Positions 1-4,627 of a stretch of DNA of 5,960 bases are shown piece by piece. The notes under the pieces were generated by a model. That model worked only from the letters and a program-made list of their open reading frames with translations, made no database searches and was not told the origin of the DNA. The position numbers were made by a program, and so were the translations under genes. Numbering within the stretch: the stretch's first letter is position 1; every line of letters begins with the position of its first letter. Origin of the DNA: an uncultured Pirellulaceae bacterium (GTDB lineage Bacteria; Planctomycetota; Planctomycetia; Pirellulales; Pirellulaceae); NCBI GenBank assembly GCA_934255105.1, contig CAKQNH010000337.1, positions 1-5,960 of the forward strand, given 5' to 3'.

Positions 1-1160
1 TACTGCGTGGGGGGGACAACGGCCGCGTCTTGAGAGGCTTGGGGCTGGTTGGCTTGCCCGTCTAGATCGGGGGCTTGGATGTTGGCGGCGTCGCCGAGCA
101 TCCGACGGATGAATTCGACCTGCGGATCGCGCTTGCCCTGCACGTTTTGCGATTGCAGGTAGTCCGCCAAATAGCGTTGCAATTCGGGCTTCTCGGGAAC
201 CTTGAAACGATCCCCTTTCTGCAGGATGGGTAGATAGTCGGGCATCGAGCCGAAGGCGCGAGTGCCGGCCACTTGGCATGGGAACCAATGCCCTTCGCCC
301 TGTGCATCCTGGAGATAGAACTCGGGGTAGCAGTGGTTCGGAACCCATACGCAGCGGGCGGGCACACCTGCCGCGCGGCACAGCGCCACAAAGGTGCTCG
401 TCATCTCCTCGCAATCGCCCGTCTTGTCGCGGATCGCATCGCGGACGCTCTTCAGTTCCCCCCGCTCGTAGGTAATGTTGTCCCGCACCCAGTCGTAGAG
501 CAATTCGACTTTTTTCCAATCGGTCAATGGTTCCGTCGCTTCGATCTCGCGCACGATCTTGCGCACTTCACCCGAGCTGGTTTCGATGTAGGGGCTGTTC
601 GACATGAACAGCTTTAGGTCGCGCGGGGTCCGTTTGGGAATCGTGAACTGAAGCGTGTCGGTTGGTCCGACCAAGTGGCTCTTGGTAATGCGAACCGTGA
701 CGGTCGCTTCAACTACGGCGGCAGGCGGGATGTTGGGAGCGAAAAACATCCATTGCCGATTGCCCCCCGGCAAGTCGCGGAATTGGAATTTAGTCGTGGC
801 AGGTACATTGGTTTCGACGATCTCCACCTGTTGTTCGGGCCACGCAGTAGGAAAGACGGTCGTGGCCAGCGTACCGAACATAGCGCCATCGGCGGCGGAA
901 ATGCGCACGCCGATCACCATGTCGAACGTTTTGGGTGCCACGTAGTGCATGACCACATCGTCGGTCGGGGCAATCGCACTGGTCGCACCGGAAGCCCGGC
1001 TATCGCCGGCGATCTGGTCTTCAACAGCGACCTGGGCCAGCGTCTGCGAGTGCAGCGTCACACACAAGAGCACCGCAGCCAAACAATTGACCCAGCCATC
1101 TTGGCGGCAAAAAGCGGTTTGATTGCGGGGAGTGTCAAAAGTAGTCGCCGAAATCGCCAT
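1..1160 (-). CDS. Secreted transglutaminase-like (cysteine protease fold) protein, 3' partial
   Basis: Reading the minus strand from the ATG at 1160 gives 386 open codons to the window edge. The last two bases of the window read TA in frame, so the stop may lie exactly at the edge. Residues 23-42 form a signal peptide: hydrophobic core around LAAVLLCVTL after a long n-region, likely cleaved after TLA. About 200 residues of probable beta-sandwich follow, then a transglutaminase-like core. That core has DKTGDCEE with the predicted nucleophile Cys250, then FVALCRAAGVPARCVWVP, then NHCYPEFY with predicted His276. The usual third catalytic Asp is not evident: the corresponding stretch reads WFPCQVAG. 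The C-terminus is Gln/Ala/Pro-rich. The ATG at 1160 is preferred because the next Met (residue 71) would remove the signal peptide, and a GAGGA lies 9 nt upstream. The family includes peptidases and amidases; the substrate cannot be told. The fold call is firm, activity is not. Confidence 0.88.
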   Translation of the reverse strand, partial: MAISATTFDTPRNQTAFCRQDGWVNCLAAVLLCVTLHSQTLAQVAVEDQIAGDSRASGATSAIAPTDDVVMHYVAPKTFDMVIGVRISAADGAMFGTLATTVFPTAWPEQQVEIVETNVPATTKFQFRDLPGGNRQWMFFAPNIPPAAVVEATVTVRITKSHLVGPTDTLQFTIPKRTPRDLKLFMSNSPYIETSSGEVRKIVREIEATEPLTDWKKVELLYDWVRDNITYERGELKSVRDAIRDKTGDCEEMTSTFVALCRAAGVPARCVWVPNHCYPEFYLQDAQGEGHWFPCQVAGTRAFGSMPDYLPILQKGDRFKVPEKPELQRYLADYLQSQNVQGKRDPQVEFIRRMLGDAANIQAPDLDGQANQPQASQDAAVVPPTQ

Positions 1161-1169
1161 AGTTCCGAA

Positions 1170-1174
1170 TCCTC
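1170..1174 (-). promoter_or_regulatory. Ribosome binding site of the transglutaminase-like gene
   Basis: GAGGA on the minus strand ends 9 nt before the ATG at 1160. It is a reasonable Shine-Dalgarno match at a slightly long spacing and supports that start. Confidence 0.5.
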
Positions 1175-1221
1175 ACGGGCAGAATGAAAAGGCGGCCGCG
1201 CGTCGTCACCGCCTGAGCTCT

Positions 1222-1250
1222 ATTGTCGTTGCGGCGACGCAAGAATGCAA
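1222..1250 (-). promoter_or_regulatory. Candidate sigma70-type promoter of the transglutaminase-like gene
   Basis: On the minus strand TTGCAT (1250-1245) and GACAAT (1227-1222) are separated by exactly 17 nt. Each matches about four of six consensus positions. Transcription would begin near 1215 and leave a leader of about 55 nt. The box lies in the only AT-leaning stretch between the gene and the repeat region. Support is by motif and spacing only, and planctomycete promoters are often poorly conserved. Confidence 0.33.
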
Positions 1251-1383
1251 AATAATCTGTCGGATGTTATTGATGCATTTGAATTGTGGCGACGTCTGCG
1301 GCCGCCGCTTCGCGGTTGAAGGCGTGCTGGCACCGTTTCACGGCTAAATGCAATTGAAATGCGGTGACGTTTGCGGGATGTAC

Positions 1384-1434
1384 ATGCCTGCGGGTTGACA
1401 CCCGCAGCTACATGCTGTCGCCGCTTCGCGGCTA
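1384..1434 (-). repeat. REP-like palindromic element, family 1, copy 1 (minus orientation)
   Basis: Read on the minus strand the element has two parts. The head is CCGC-GAA-GCGG (1431-1421), followed by CGACAGCAT. Next comes the tetranucleotide GTAG (1411-1408), directly followed by an eight-base-pair hairpin CTGCGGGT-GTCA-ACCCGCAG (1407-1388). A GTAG at the foot of a hairpin is the hallmark of REP sequences handled by REP-associated tyrosine transposases. The seven bases GCATGTA occur on both sides of the hairpin. Copy 2 at 1611 and copy 3 at 3953 share this architecture. Confidence 0.8.
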
Positions 1435-1600
1435 AATGCATGCTGTCACTGTTCTACGGTTAAATGCAGGCTGCCACTGTTTTACGGTTAAATGCGTGCA
1501 GACACCGTTTCGCGGTTAAATGCAGGCTGCCACTGTTTCGCGGCTAAATGCAGGCTGTCACTGTTTCGCGGCTAAATGCAGGCTGTCACTGTTTTACACT
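1433..1600 (-). repeat. Tandem array of six 28-bp units related to the REP head
   Basis: The marker TAAATGC recurs at 1433, 1461, 1489, 1517, 1545 and 1573, exactly 28 bases apart. The two units from 1545 onward are the most alike: TAAATGCAGGCTGTCACTG followed by TTTCGCGGC or TTTTACACT. Read on the minus strand, each unit is a version of the head of the REP-like element (CCGCGAAAC AGTGACAGC, then a CTGCATTTA linker), and the array runs head to tail into copy 1 at 1384-1434. Most tandem units have lost the perfect CCGC-GAA-GCGG mini-palindrome. Two more degenerate heads lie beyond the hairpin at 1305-1315 and 1333-1343. There are no spacers, so this is not a CRISPR array. Confidence 0.85.
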
Positions 1601-1610
1601 TGCATTTCAA

Positions 1611-1655
1611 TCGCGTAGCGATGGCAGCATGTAGCCGTGGGCGTCAGCCCACGGA
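1611..1655 (+). repeat. REP-like palindromic element, family 1, copy 2 (plus orientation)
   Basis: The head is TCGC-GTA-GCGA (1611-1621), then TGGCAGCAT, then GTAG (1631-1634), then the hairpin CCGTGGGC-GTCA-GCCCACGG (1635-1654). Compared with copy 1, three stem pairs differ and all three keep pairing (T-A to C-G, C-G to T-A, T-A to C-G), while the GTCA loop and GTAG foot are unchanged. It faces copy 1 head to head, with the tandem head array between them, much like a bacterial interspersed mosaic element. Confidence 0.8.
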
Positions 1656-1698
1656 TCGGTCACGTCATAATTCTTGCAATTGCACCATCGACCGTGAA

Positions 1699-1715
1699 CC
1701 GCGAAGCGGCGGCAG
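1699..1715 (+). repeat. Isolated head fragment of the family 1 element
   Basis: CCGC-GAA-GCGG (1699-1709) is followed by CGGCAG, the same head as in the complete elements, but neither GTAG nor a main hairpin follows. It contains an exact GCGAAGC. Confidence 0.55.
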
Positions 1716-1842
1716 TACTCACTCGCTTGCGCCCTCAACTTAACCTCATCCATCCCACCGATGCACTTGTCCTCCACCATCCCATCCATGTGCGTGCCTC
1801 AACCGTTTCATCGCTGCGCGGCGCTTCTCTAACGCCGTGCGT

Positions 1843-2148
1843 TCAATTGGCGGGTTGCGACAAAGGCTGCATGGATGGGGAGACGCTCCCTTGGATGGGG
1901 TAATCTTCGGCGACGATGCCGCTGCCGTAGTAATTCCCACCCAGCGTCTCACCGCCGCTGTACTCGCCCGCGTACTCGCCGTAGCCGGCCGAGGTGGGGC
2001 AGTTGGTGCAACCACTGTCATAAGACGCAGGCATGGCCGGCGCGCAGCCGTTGCCGTTGCATGGAGCGCCGCGGAACATGGGCAACCACCCACGGCCGCA
2101 ACCGCTAAATAAAGCTACAACCACGCCGAGCAAAACTAATTTTCTCAT
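1843..2148 (-). CDS. Small predicted lipoprotein, Cys/Gly/Tyr-rich, function unknown
   Basis: The product has 101 residues. MRKLVLLGVVVALFSGC is a short type II signal peptide: Lys/Arg n-region, hydrophobic core, and Cys17 as the likely lipidated residue. The lipobox is relaxed, with Phe at -3 and Ser-Gly before the Cys. The mature part is low in complexity: four further Cys (30, 35, 47, 50), the last two as CTNC, and a Gly/Tyr/Glu-rich stretch (YGEYAGEYSGGE, then GNYYGSG). No enzyme motif is seen. Such short Cys- and Pro/Gly-rich lipoproteins are a recurring planctomycete type, which is general knowledge rather than a match I could run. The frame stays open 18 codons upstream, but the ATG at 2148 is chosen because AGGGG lies 7 nt before it and the signal peptide begins there. 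It shares orientation with the transglutaminase gene but is separated from it by about 680 bases, so co-transcription is doubtful. Confidence 0.8.
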   Translation of the reverse strand: MRKLVLLGVVVALFSGCGRGWLPMFRGAPCNGNGCAPAMPASYDSGCTNCPTSAGYGEYAGEYSGGETLGGNYYGSGIVAEDYPIQGSVSPSMQPLSQPAN

Positions 2149-2155
2149 TTCTTTT

Positions 2156-2160
2156 CCCCT
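2156..2160 (-). promoter_or_regulatory. Ribosome binding site fixing the lipoprotein start
   Basis: AGGGG on the minus strand is followed by 7 nt (AAAAGAA) and ATG at 2148. This near-ideal spacing argues against the more upstream in-frame start at 2202, whose reading would run through the site. Confidence 0.7.
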
Positions 2161-2351
2161 AACACAAAGTCTGTTCAATCGGCAGAATCCAAATCGGCCC
2201 ACAGAAACTTAGCTCACGCCAAACGATGTGCAAACGAAACATGATGCTTTTTCCCAACAAGTTGATGCAAACGGTCAACTCGCAGGAGCTTTGCAAGGGC
2301 ATCGACGCCACACCTCCCCGCGCCACCCCAACATCCCCTACAAGCCGCCTC

Positions 2352-2478
2352 GTGGGCTAAGCTTCCAGCTTGTCGTGGGCTAAGCTTCCAGCTTGTCGTG
2401 GGATAAGCTTCCAGCTTGTCAGGCCGTGTGGGATAAGCTTCTAGCTTGTCTGGCCGTGGGATAGGCTTCCAGCTTGTC
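2352..2478 (+). repeat. REP-like hairpin array A, family 2, five copies
   Basis: Units begin with GTGGG at 2352, 2375, 2398, 2428 and 2456. The core is 23 bp: GTGGGATAAGCTTCC followed by AGCTTGTC. The core folds as GATAAGCT-TCC-AGCTTGTC, an eight-pair stem with one G-T wobble and a three-base loop, with GTGG at the foot. The first two units follow each other with no linker (23-bp period), the third has a 30-bp period and the fourth 28 bp. Variants: GGGCTAAG in units 1 and 2, loop TCT in unit 4, TAGGCT in unit 5. Confidence 0.85.
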
Positions 2479-2612
2479 AGCCAGCTACAATTCCAACGGA
2501 TATTATCAACCTGCCATGCGGGTTGCATCGTTCTTATAGCCTGCGGAAGCATTGCCTTATCCATCAGCTACAATTGAAGATCGAGCTGCGTTCAGGTCGA
2601 TGCCGCCTAAAC

Positions 2613-2795
2613 GTGGGCTAAGCTTCCAGCTTGTCAGGCCGTGAGATAAGCTTCCAGCTTGTCAGGCCGTGGGATAAGCTTCCAGCTTGTCAGGCCGTGG
2701 GATAAGCTTCCAGCTTGTCAGCAAGTGGGATAAGCTTCCAGCTTGTCAGCAAGTGGGATAAGCTTCCAGCTTGTCAGCAAGTGGGATAAGCTTCC
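2613..2795 (+). repeat. REP-like hairpin array B, family 2, six copies plus one truncated
   Basis: Units begin at 2613, 2641, 2669, 2697, 2725, 2753 and 2781, a strict 28-bp period. The same 23-bp core as array A is followed by a five-base linker, AGGCC in the first three units and AGCAA in the next three, so units spread by local duplication in two groups. The seventh copy stops after GTGGGATAAGCTTCC (2795) and lacks the right arm of the hairpin. The array ends 70 bases before the predicted start of the hydrolase gene. Confidence 0.88.
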
Positions 2796-2865
2796 GTCCT
2801 GCAAACATACCCCCACTCGCAGCCATCGATCGCCTAGTCCCTACAATGAACTCCTTCGCAATCCT

Positions 2866-3912
2866 ATGTACGACACCATGAACGCAATGATTTTAGCACT
2901 TCGGACTGCGACAGTTCCCCAGCCGGCGCGGCAGCAAATCAAGCTCATCGGCCTAGTCCTCGGCCTGCTGCTCACTCCGCAATTCACTCAACTGCTCCCA
3001 GCCCAGGGGCTAGTTCAAGTCCCAGCCGAGGGGCTATGTCAATCTTGGGACAGTTGTCGGGCCGGCGACTCGATCTGGGAACTCAGCACGCGCAGCCTGC
3101 CGGATTGCCCGCAGATGGGCGTCGACTATGCGCCCGAGCTATGTCAGCTCACCGCCGGCGCGTGGTCGCTGGGGGCGATCGAGTCGCTTAGGGAGCTGGT
3201 CGCATCGCCGACTGGCCCGCGGCTGGTGGTCTACGTGCATGGCAATCGCATGCCGCGTCAGCAAGCGCGCGATCGAGCGCATATTATCTACCAGCACTTG
3301 GTTAGCAGCGCGAACTGCGAGCCGATCTGTTTCCTGGCCTTGTCGTGGCCCAGCGAGCAGACGGAGCGATTGCCGCAGGATGTCGACCGCAAGAAGCGGC
3401 GGCTCAACGCGGACGCCTATTATTTGGCCAACTTCATTGGTGCGTTGGACGTCCAGCGACCCATCGGGTATTGGGGCTATAGTTTTGGCTGCGCCATCGT
3501 CTGCGGAGCCCACCACATGCTCGCCGGCGGCTCGCTGCACGGCTATCAGCTCGCCGGACCACCGGCGGCGCGGTCGTTAGACCGGACGAGTCTGATTGCG
3601 CCGGCCTTTGATCGCCAAGATCTAACTCCGCGGGGCCAATACCACTTGGCGCTCGTAGCGGTCGACAAGATGGTCAATCTGTATAATTCCGTCGACCCGA
3701 TCCTGCGCAGGTTTCGCTTTTTTGACCGCAGCACCTCCCCCACAGCCGCCGGCTATGCGGGCATCCTAGAACCTCGCAGCATCTCCCCCTTATCCGCCGA
3801 CCGCAAGATCGTGCAGTACGATTGCCGCACCATTGGCCGCACCCACGCCGAGCTCGACTACCTCACCTGCCCCTGTATATCGTGGGCCTTCCGCAACGTA
3901 GCCGGACTCTAA
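2866..3912 (+). CDS. Exported alpha/beta-hydrolase-fold protein
   Basis: The product has 348 residues from the ATG at 2866. Residues 26-48 (IKLIGLVLGLLL to LLPAQG) form a signal peptide or membrane anchor. After a Cys-containing segment with WELSTRSLP (71-79) comes an alpha/beta-hydrolase pattern: strand RLVVYVHGN (His125-Gly126, oxyanion region), strand CFLALSWPSE, nucleophile elbow GYSFG with predicted Ser206, a possible acid Asp277 in NSVDP, and a possible catalytic His327 in GRTHAEL. About ten Cys residues suggest disulfides outside the cytoplasm. The frame is open further upstream to a TTG at 2743, but that part is only the hairpin repeats translated. ATGs at 2878 and 2887 are also possible; none of the three has a clear Shine-Dalgarno. 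The substrate is unknown: esterase, lipase or peptidase roles are all possible. It is flanked on both sides by repeat-rich space and looks monocistronic. Confidence 0.82.
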   Translation: MYDTMNAMILALRTATVPQPARQQIKLIGLVLGLLLTPQFTQLLPAQGLVQVPAEGLCQSWDSCRAGDSIWELSTRSLPDCPQMGVDYAPELCQLTAGAWSLGAIESLRELVASPTGPRLVVYVHGNRMPRQQARDRAHIIYQHLVSSANCEPICFLALSWPSEQTERLPQDVDRKKRRLNADAYYLANFIGALDVQRPIGYWGYSFGCAIVCGAHHMLAGGSLHGYQLAGPPAARSLDRTSLIAPAFDRQDLTPRGQYHLALVAVDKMVNLYNSVDPILRRFRFFDRSTSPTAAGYAGILEPRSISPLSADRKIVQYDCRTIGRTHAELDYLTCPCISWAFRNVAGL

Positions 3913-3917
3913 ATAGG

Positions 3918-3952
3918 TTCTTAGTTCTTAGTTCTTAGTTCTTAGTTCTTAG
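3918..3952 (+). repeat. Heptanucleotide microsatellite (TTCTTAG)5
   Basis: Five perfect copies of TTCTTAG start five bases after the hydrolase stop codon and run directly into the head of a family 1 REP-like element. Each unit carries a TAG, so readthrough of the gene would soon terminate in any frame. Confidence 0.95.
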
Positions 3953-4001
3953 TCGCGAAGCGACGGCAGCATTTAGCTGCGGGCGTTAGTTAGCTCGCAG
4001 C
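3953..4001 (+). repeat. REP-like palindromic element, family 1, copy 3
   Basis: The head TCGC-GAA-GCGA (3953-3963) and CGGCAGCAT are followed by TTAG in place of GTAG. The hairpin has stem GCTGCGGGC (3976-3984) with GCTCGCAGC (3993-4001): nine pairs including one G-T wobble. The loop is GTTAGTTA, which looks like the four-base loop of the other copies changed to GTTA and doubled. Lying about 60 bases past the hydrolase stop, the hairpin could protect the transcript 3' end or attenuate readthrough, but no T-run follows to make it a standard terminator. Confidence 0.75.
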
Positions 4002-4023
4002 CGCGGCGCCCCCACGCCCGTAG

Positions 4024-4040
4024 TCGCGAAGCGATGGCAG
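4024..4040 (+). repeat. Truncated family 1 element (head only)
   Basis: TCGC-GAA-GCGA followed by TGGCAG repeats the head of copy 3, but the sequence then diverges to ATGCGAGG and no main hairpin follows. Confidence 0.6.
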
Positions 4041-4066
4041 ATGCGAGGTTTTTCCGTCCCAACCTC

Positions 4067-4178
4067 ACCCCCTAGATTCGACTTTCCCGCGGCATTCCCG
4101 CCCCCGTAAATTCGGCACTTTCGCCCCCCCTGAAATTCGTCTTTCCCAACACCCTCCCCCCCGAATTTCGCCTTTCCC
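4067..4178. repeat. C-rich degenerate repeat, four copies
   Basis: A run of C followed by a variant of GAAATTCGNCTTTCCC occurs at about 4067-4088, 4100-4122, 4124-4147 and 4155-4178. Spacing is irregular (24 to 33 bases) and the second copy is the most diverged. The C-runs reach seven bases at 4124-4130 and 4156-4162. Confidence 0.6.
4145..4162 (-). other. Predicted G-quadruplex motif
   Basis: The minus strand reads GGG-G-GGG-A-GGG-TGTT-GGG, four G3 tracts with loops of 1, 1 and 4 bases. This fits the standard G3+N1-7 rule. It lies within the C-rich degenerate repeat. Whether it folds or matters in the cell is unknown. Confidence 0.55.
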
Positions 4179-4510
4179 CTCTCGTCAAACGATGCAACGC
4201 CCCTGTCGCCGCTTCGCCTCCCATCGCTTCGCCACCCAATTACCTACCCAACCCTCACCCCCCGAACCATCCTACCCACATCCACCAAGCCTCAAGAACA
4301 TTTCTGCTCGCTACTTGCAATAAAAACATTCTACAATCAAAATGGGCAGATGGAATTTACTTACAATGGCGGTTTTCATAAGCCGTATTGCAGGCAAAAC
4401 ACCAGCTTGATTTACAAACTTGATACTCAAACTCGCCCCTCTCTTTGCATTTTGCCTACTTCCCAACACTTCCTTGCCTTAAATGAGTCCGCAAACGCAT
4501 GCAATTCGTC

Positions 4511-4627
4511 TTACGAGTTACTTTCCAGACTTTGCATCAGCTCCTCCGGCTTGACCATGGAAACGATCCAACGCCAGCCTCGGTCGAGATCCGCGATGAG
4601 CGAGATTCCCTCGGCCACCCACGTCAC
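4511..4627 (-). CDS. Possible small ORF or gene remnant, 38 residues
   Basis: The minus strand from a GTG at 4627 to the TAA at 4511 gives 38 codons with a strong G/C bias at third positions and a protein-like composition: a hydrophobic start with VAEGISLIADLD, then RGWRWIVSMVKPEELMQSL. The open frame begins just after an in-frame TGA at 4642-4640, and no good ribosome binding site precedes the GTG. An ATG at 4643 followed by AAAAA lies in the neighbouring frame. One base fewer in that A-run would join ATG-AAA to this frame and give a 43-residue protein. It may be a tiny gene with an odd start, a decayed fragment, or chance. I recognise no family. Confidence 0.3.
   Translation of the reverse strand: MTWVAEGISLIADLDRGWRWIVSMVKPEELMQSLESNS

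Larger units (their letters stand above)
1161..1842. other. Intergenic region of 682 bases, no convincing gene
   Basis: The space lies between two minus-strand genes. From the transglutaminase side it holds a ribosome binding site, a candidate promoter, two degenerate repeat heads (about 1301-1348), an inverted REP-like element, six tandem 28-bp units, a direct REP-like element, and one more isolated head at 1699-1715. The part from 1716 to 1842 is C-rich on the plus strand. It has an imperfect doubling of CATCCATCCCACC (1747-1759) as CACCATCCCATCCATG (about 1776-1791). No rho-independent terminator with a T-run was found downstream of the lipoprotein gene. Open frames here translate the repeats and look spurious. 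Confidence 0.7.
2149..2865. other. Divergent intergenic region of 717 bases, no convincing gene
   Basis: The region separates the minus-strand lipoprotein gene from the plus-strand hydrolase gene, so both promoters should lie here. From 2161 to 2351 nothing beyond ordinary sequence was recognised. The two hairpin arrays at 2352-2478 and 2613-2795 fill much of the rest. Between them, 2479-2612 is AT-richer and has an 11-bp direct repeat CAGCTACAATT (2482-2492 and 2565-2575) whose TACAAT resembles a -10 box; no well-spaced -35 accompanies either copy. From 2796 to 2865 no clear Shine-Dalgarno was found. Confidence 0.65.

Noticed and set aside
273..1187. Plus-strand frames across the transglutaminase gene
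   Set aside because: They are antisense shadows in high-GC coding sequence; the minus strand carries the signal peptide and the catalytic motifs.
1607..1789. 60-residue minus-strand frame containing DPWADAHGYMLPSL
   Set aside because: Its C-terminal part is the plus-oriented REP-like hairpin and head translated in reverse; there is no ribosome binding site or domain, so it is a repeat-derived artefact.
1812..1842. Terminator after the lipoprotein gene
   Set aside because: Only a short CGGCG/CGCCG stem with a nine-base loop and no T-run is present on the minus strand.
2214..2564. 116-residue minus-strand frame with repeated DKLEAYPT
   Set aside because: It translates hairpin array A; the units are not all multiples of three and the frame changes between them, so protein-level selection is not supported.
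1433..2795. CRISPR array
   Set aside because: The repeats are contiguous or separated by constant linkers of five bases or fewer; there are no unique spacers and no cas gene in the window.
2743..2865. N-terminal extension of the hydrolase from the TTG at 2743
   Set aside because: The extension lies in the repeat array and would place a Ser/Pro/Lys-rich, repeat-encoded stretch before the signal peptide.
3976..4001. Rho-independent terminator of the hydrolase gene
   Set aside because: The hairpin is strong but is followed by CGCGGCG rather than a T-run, and it is explained as the REP-like element.
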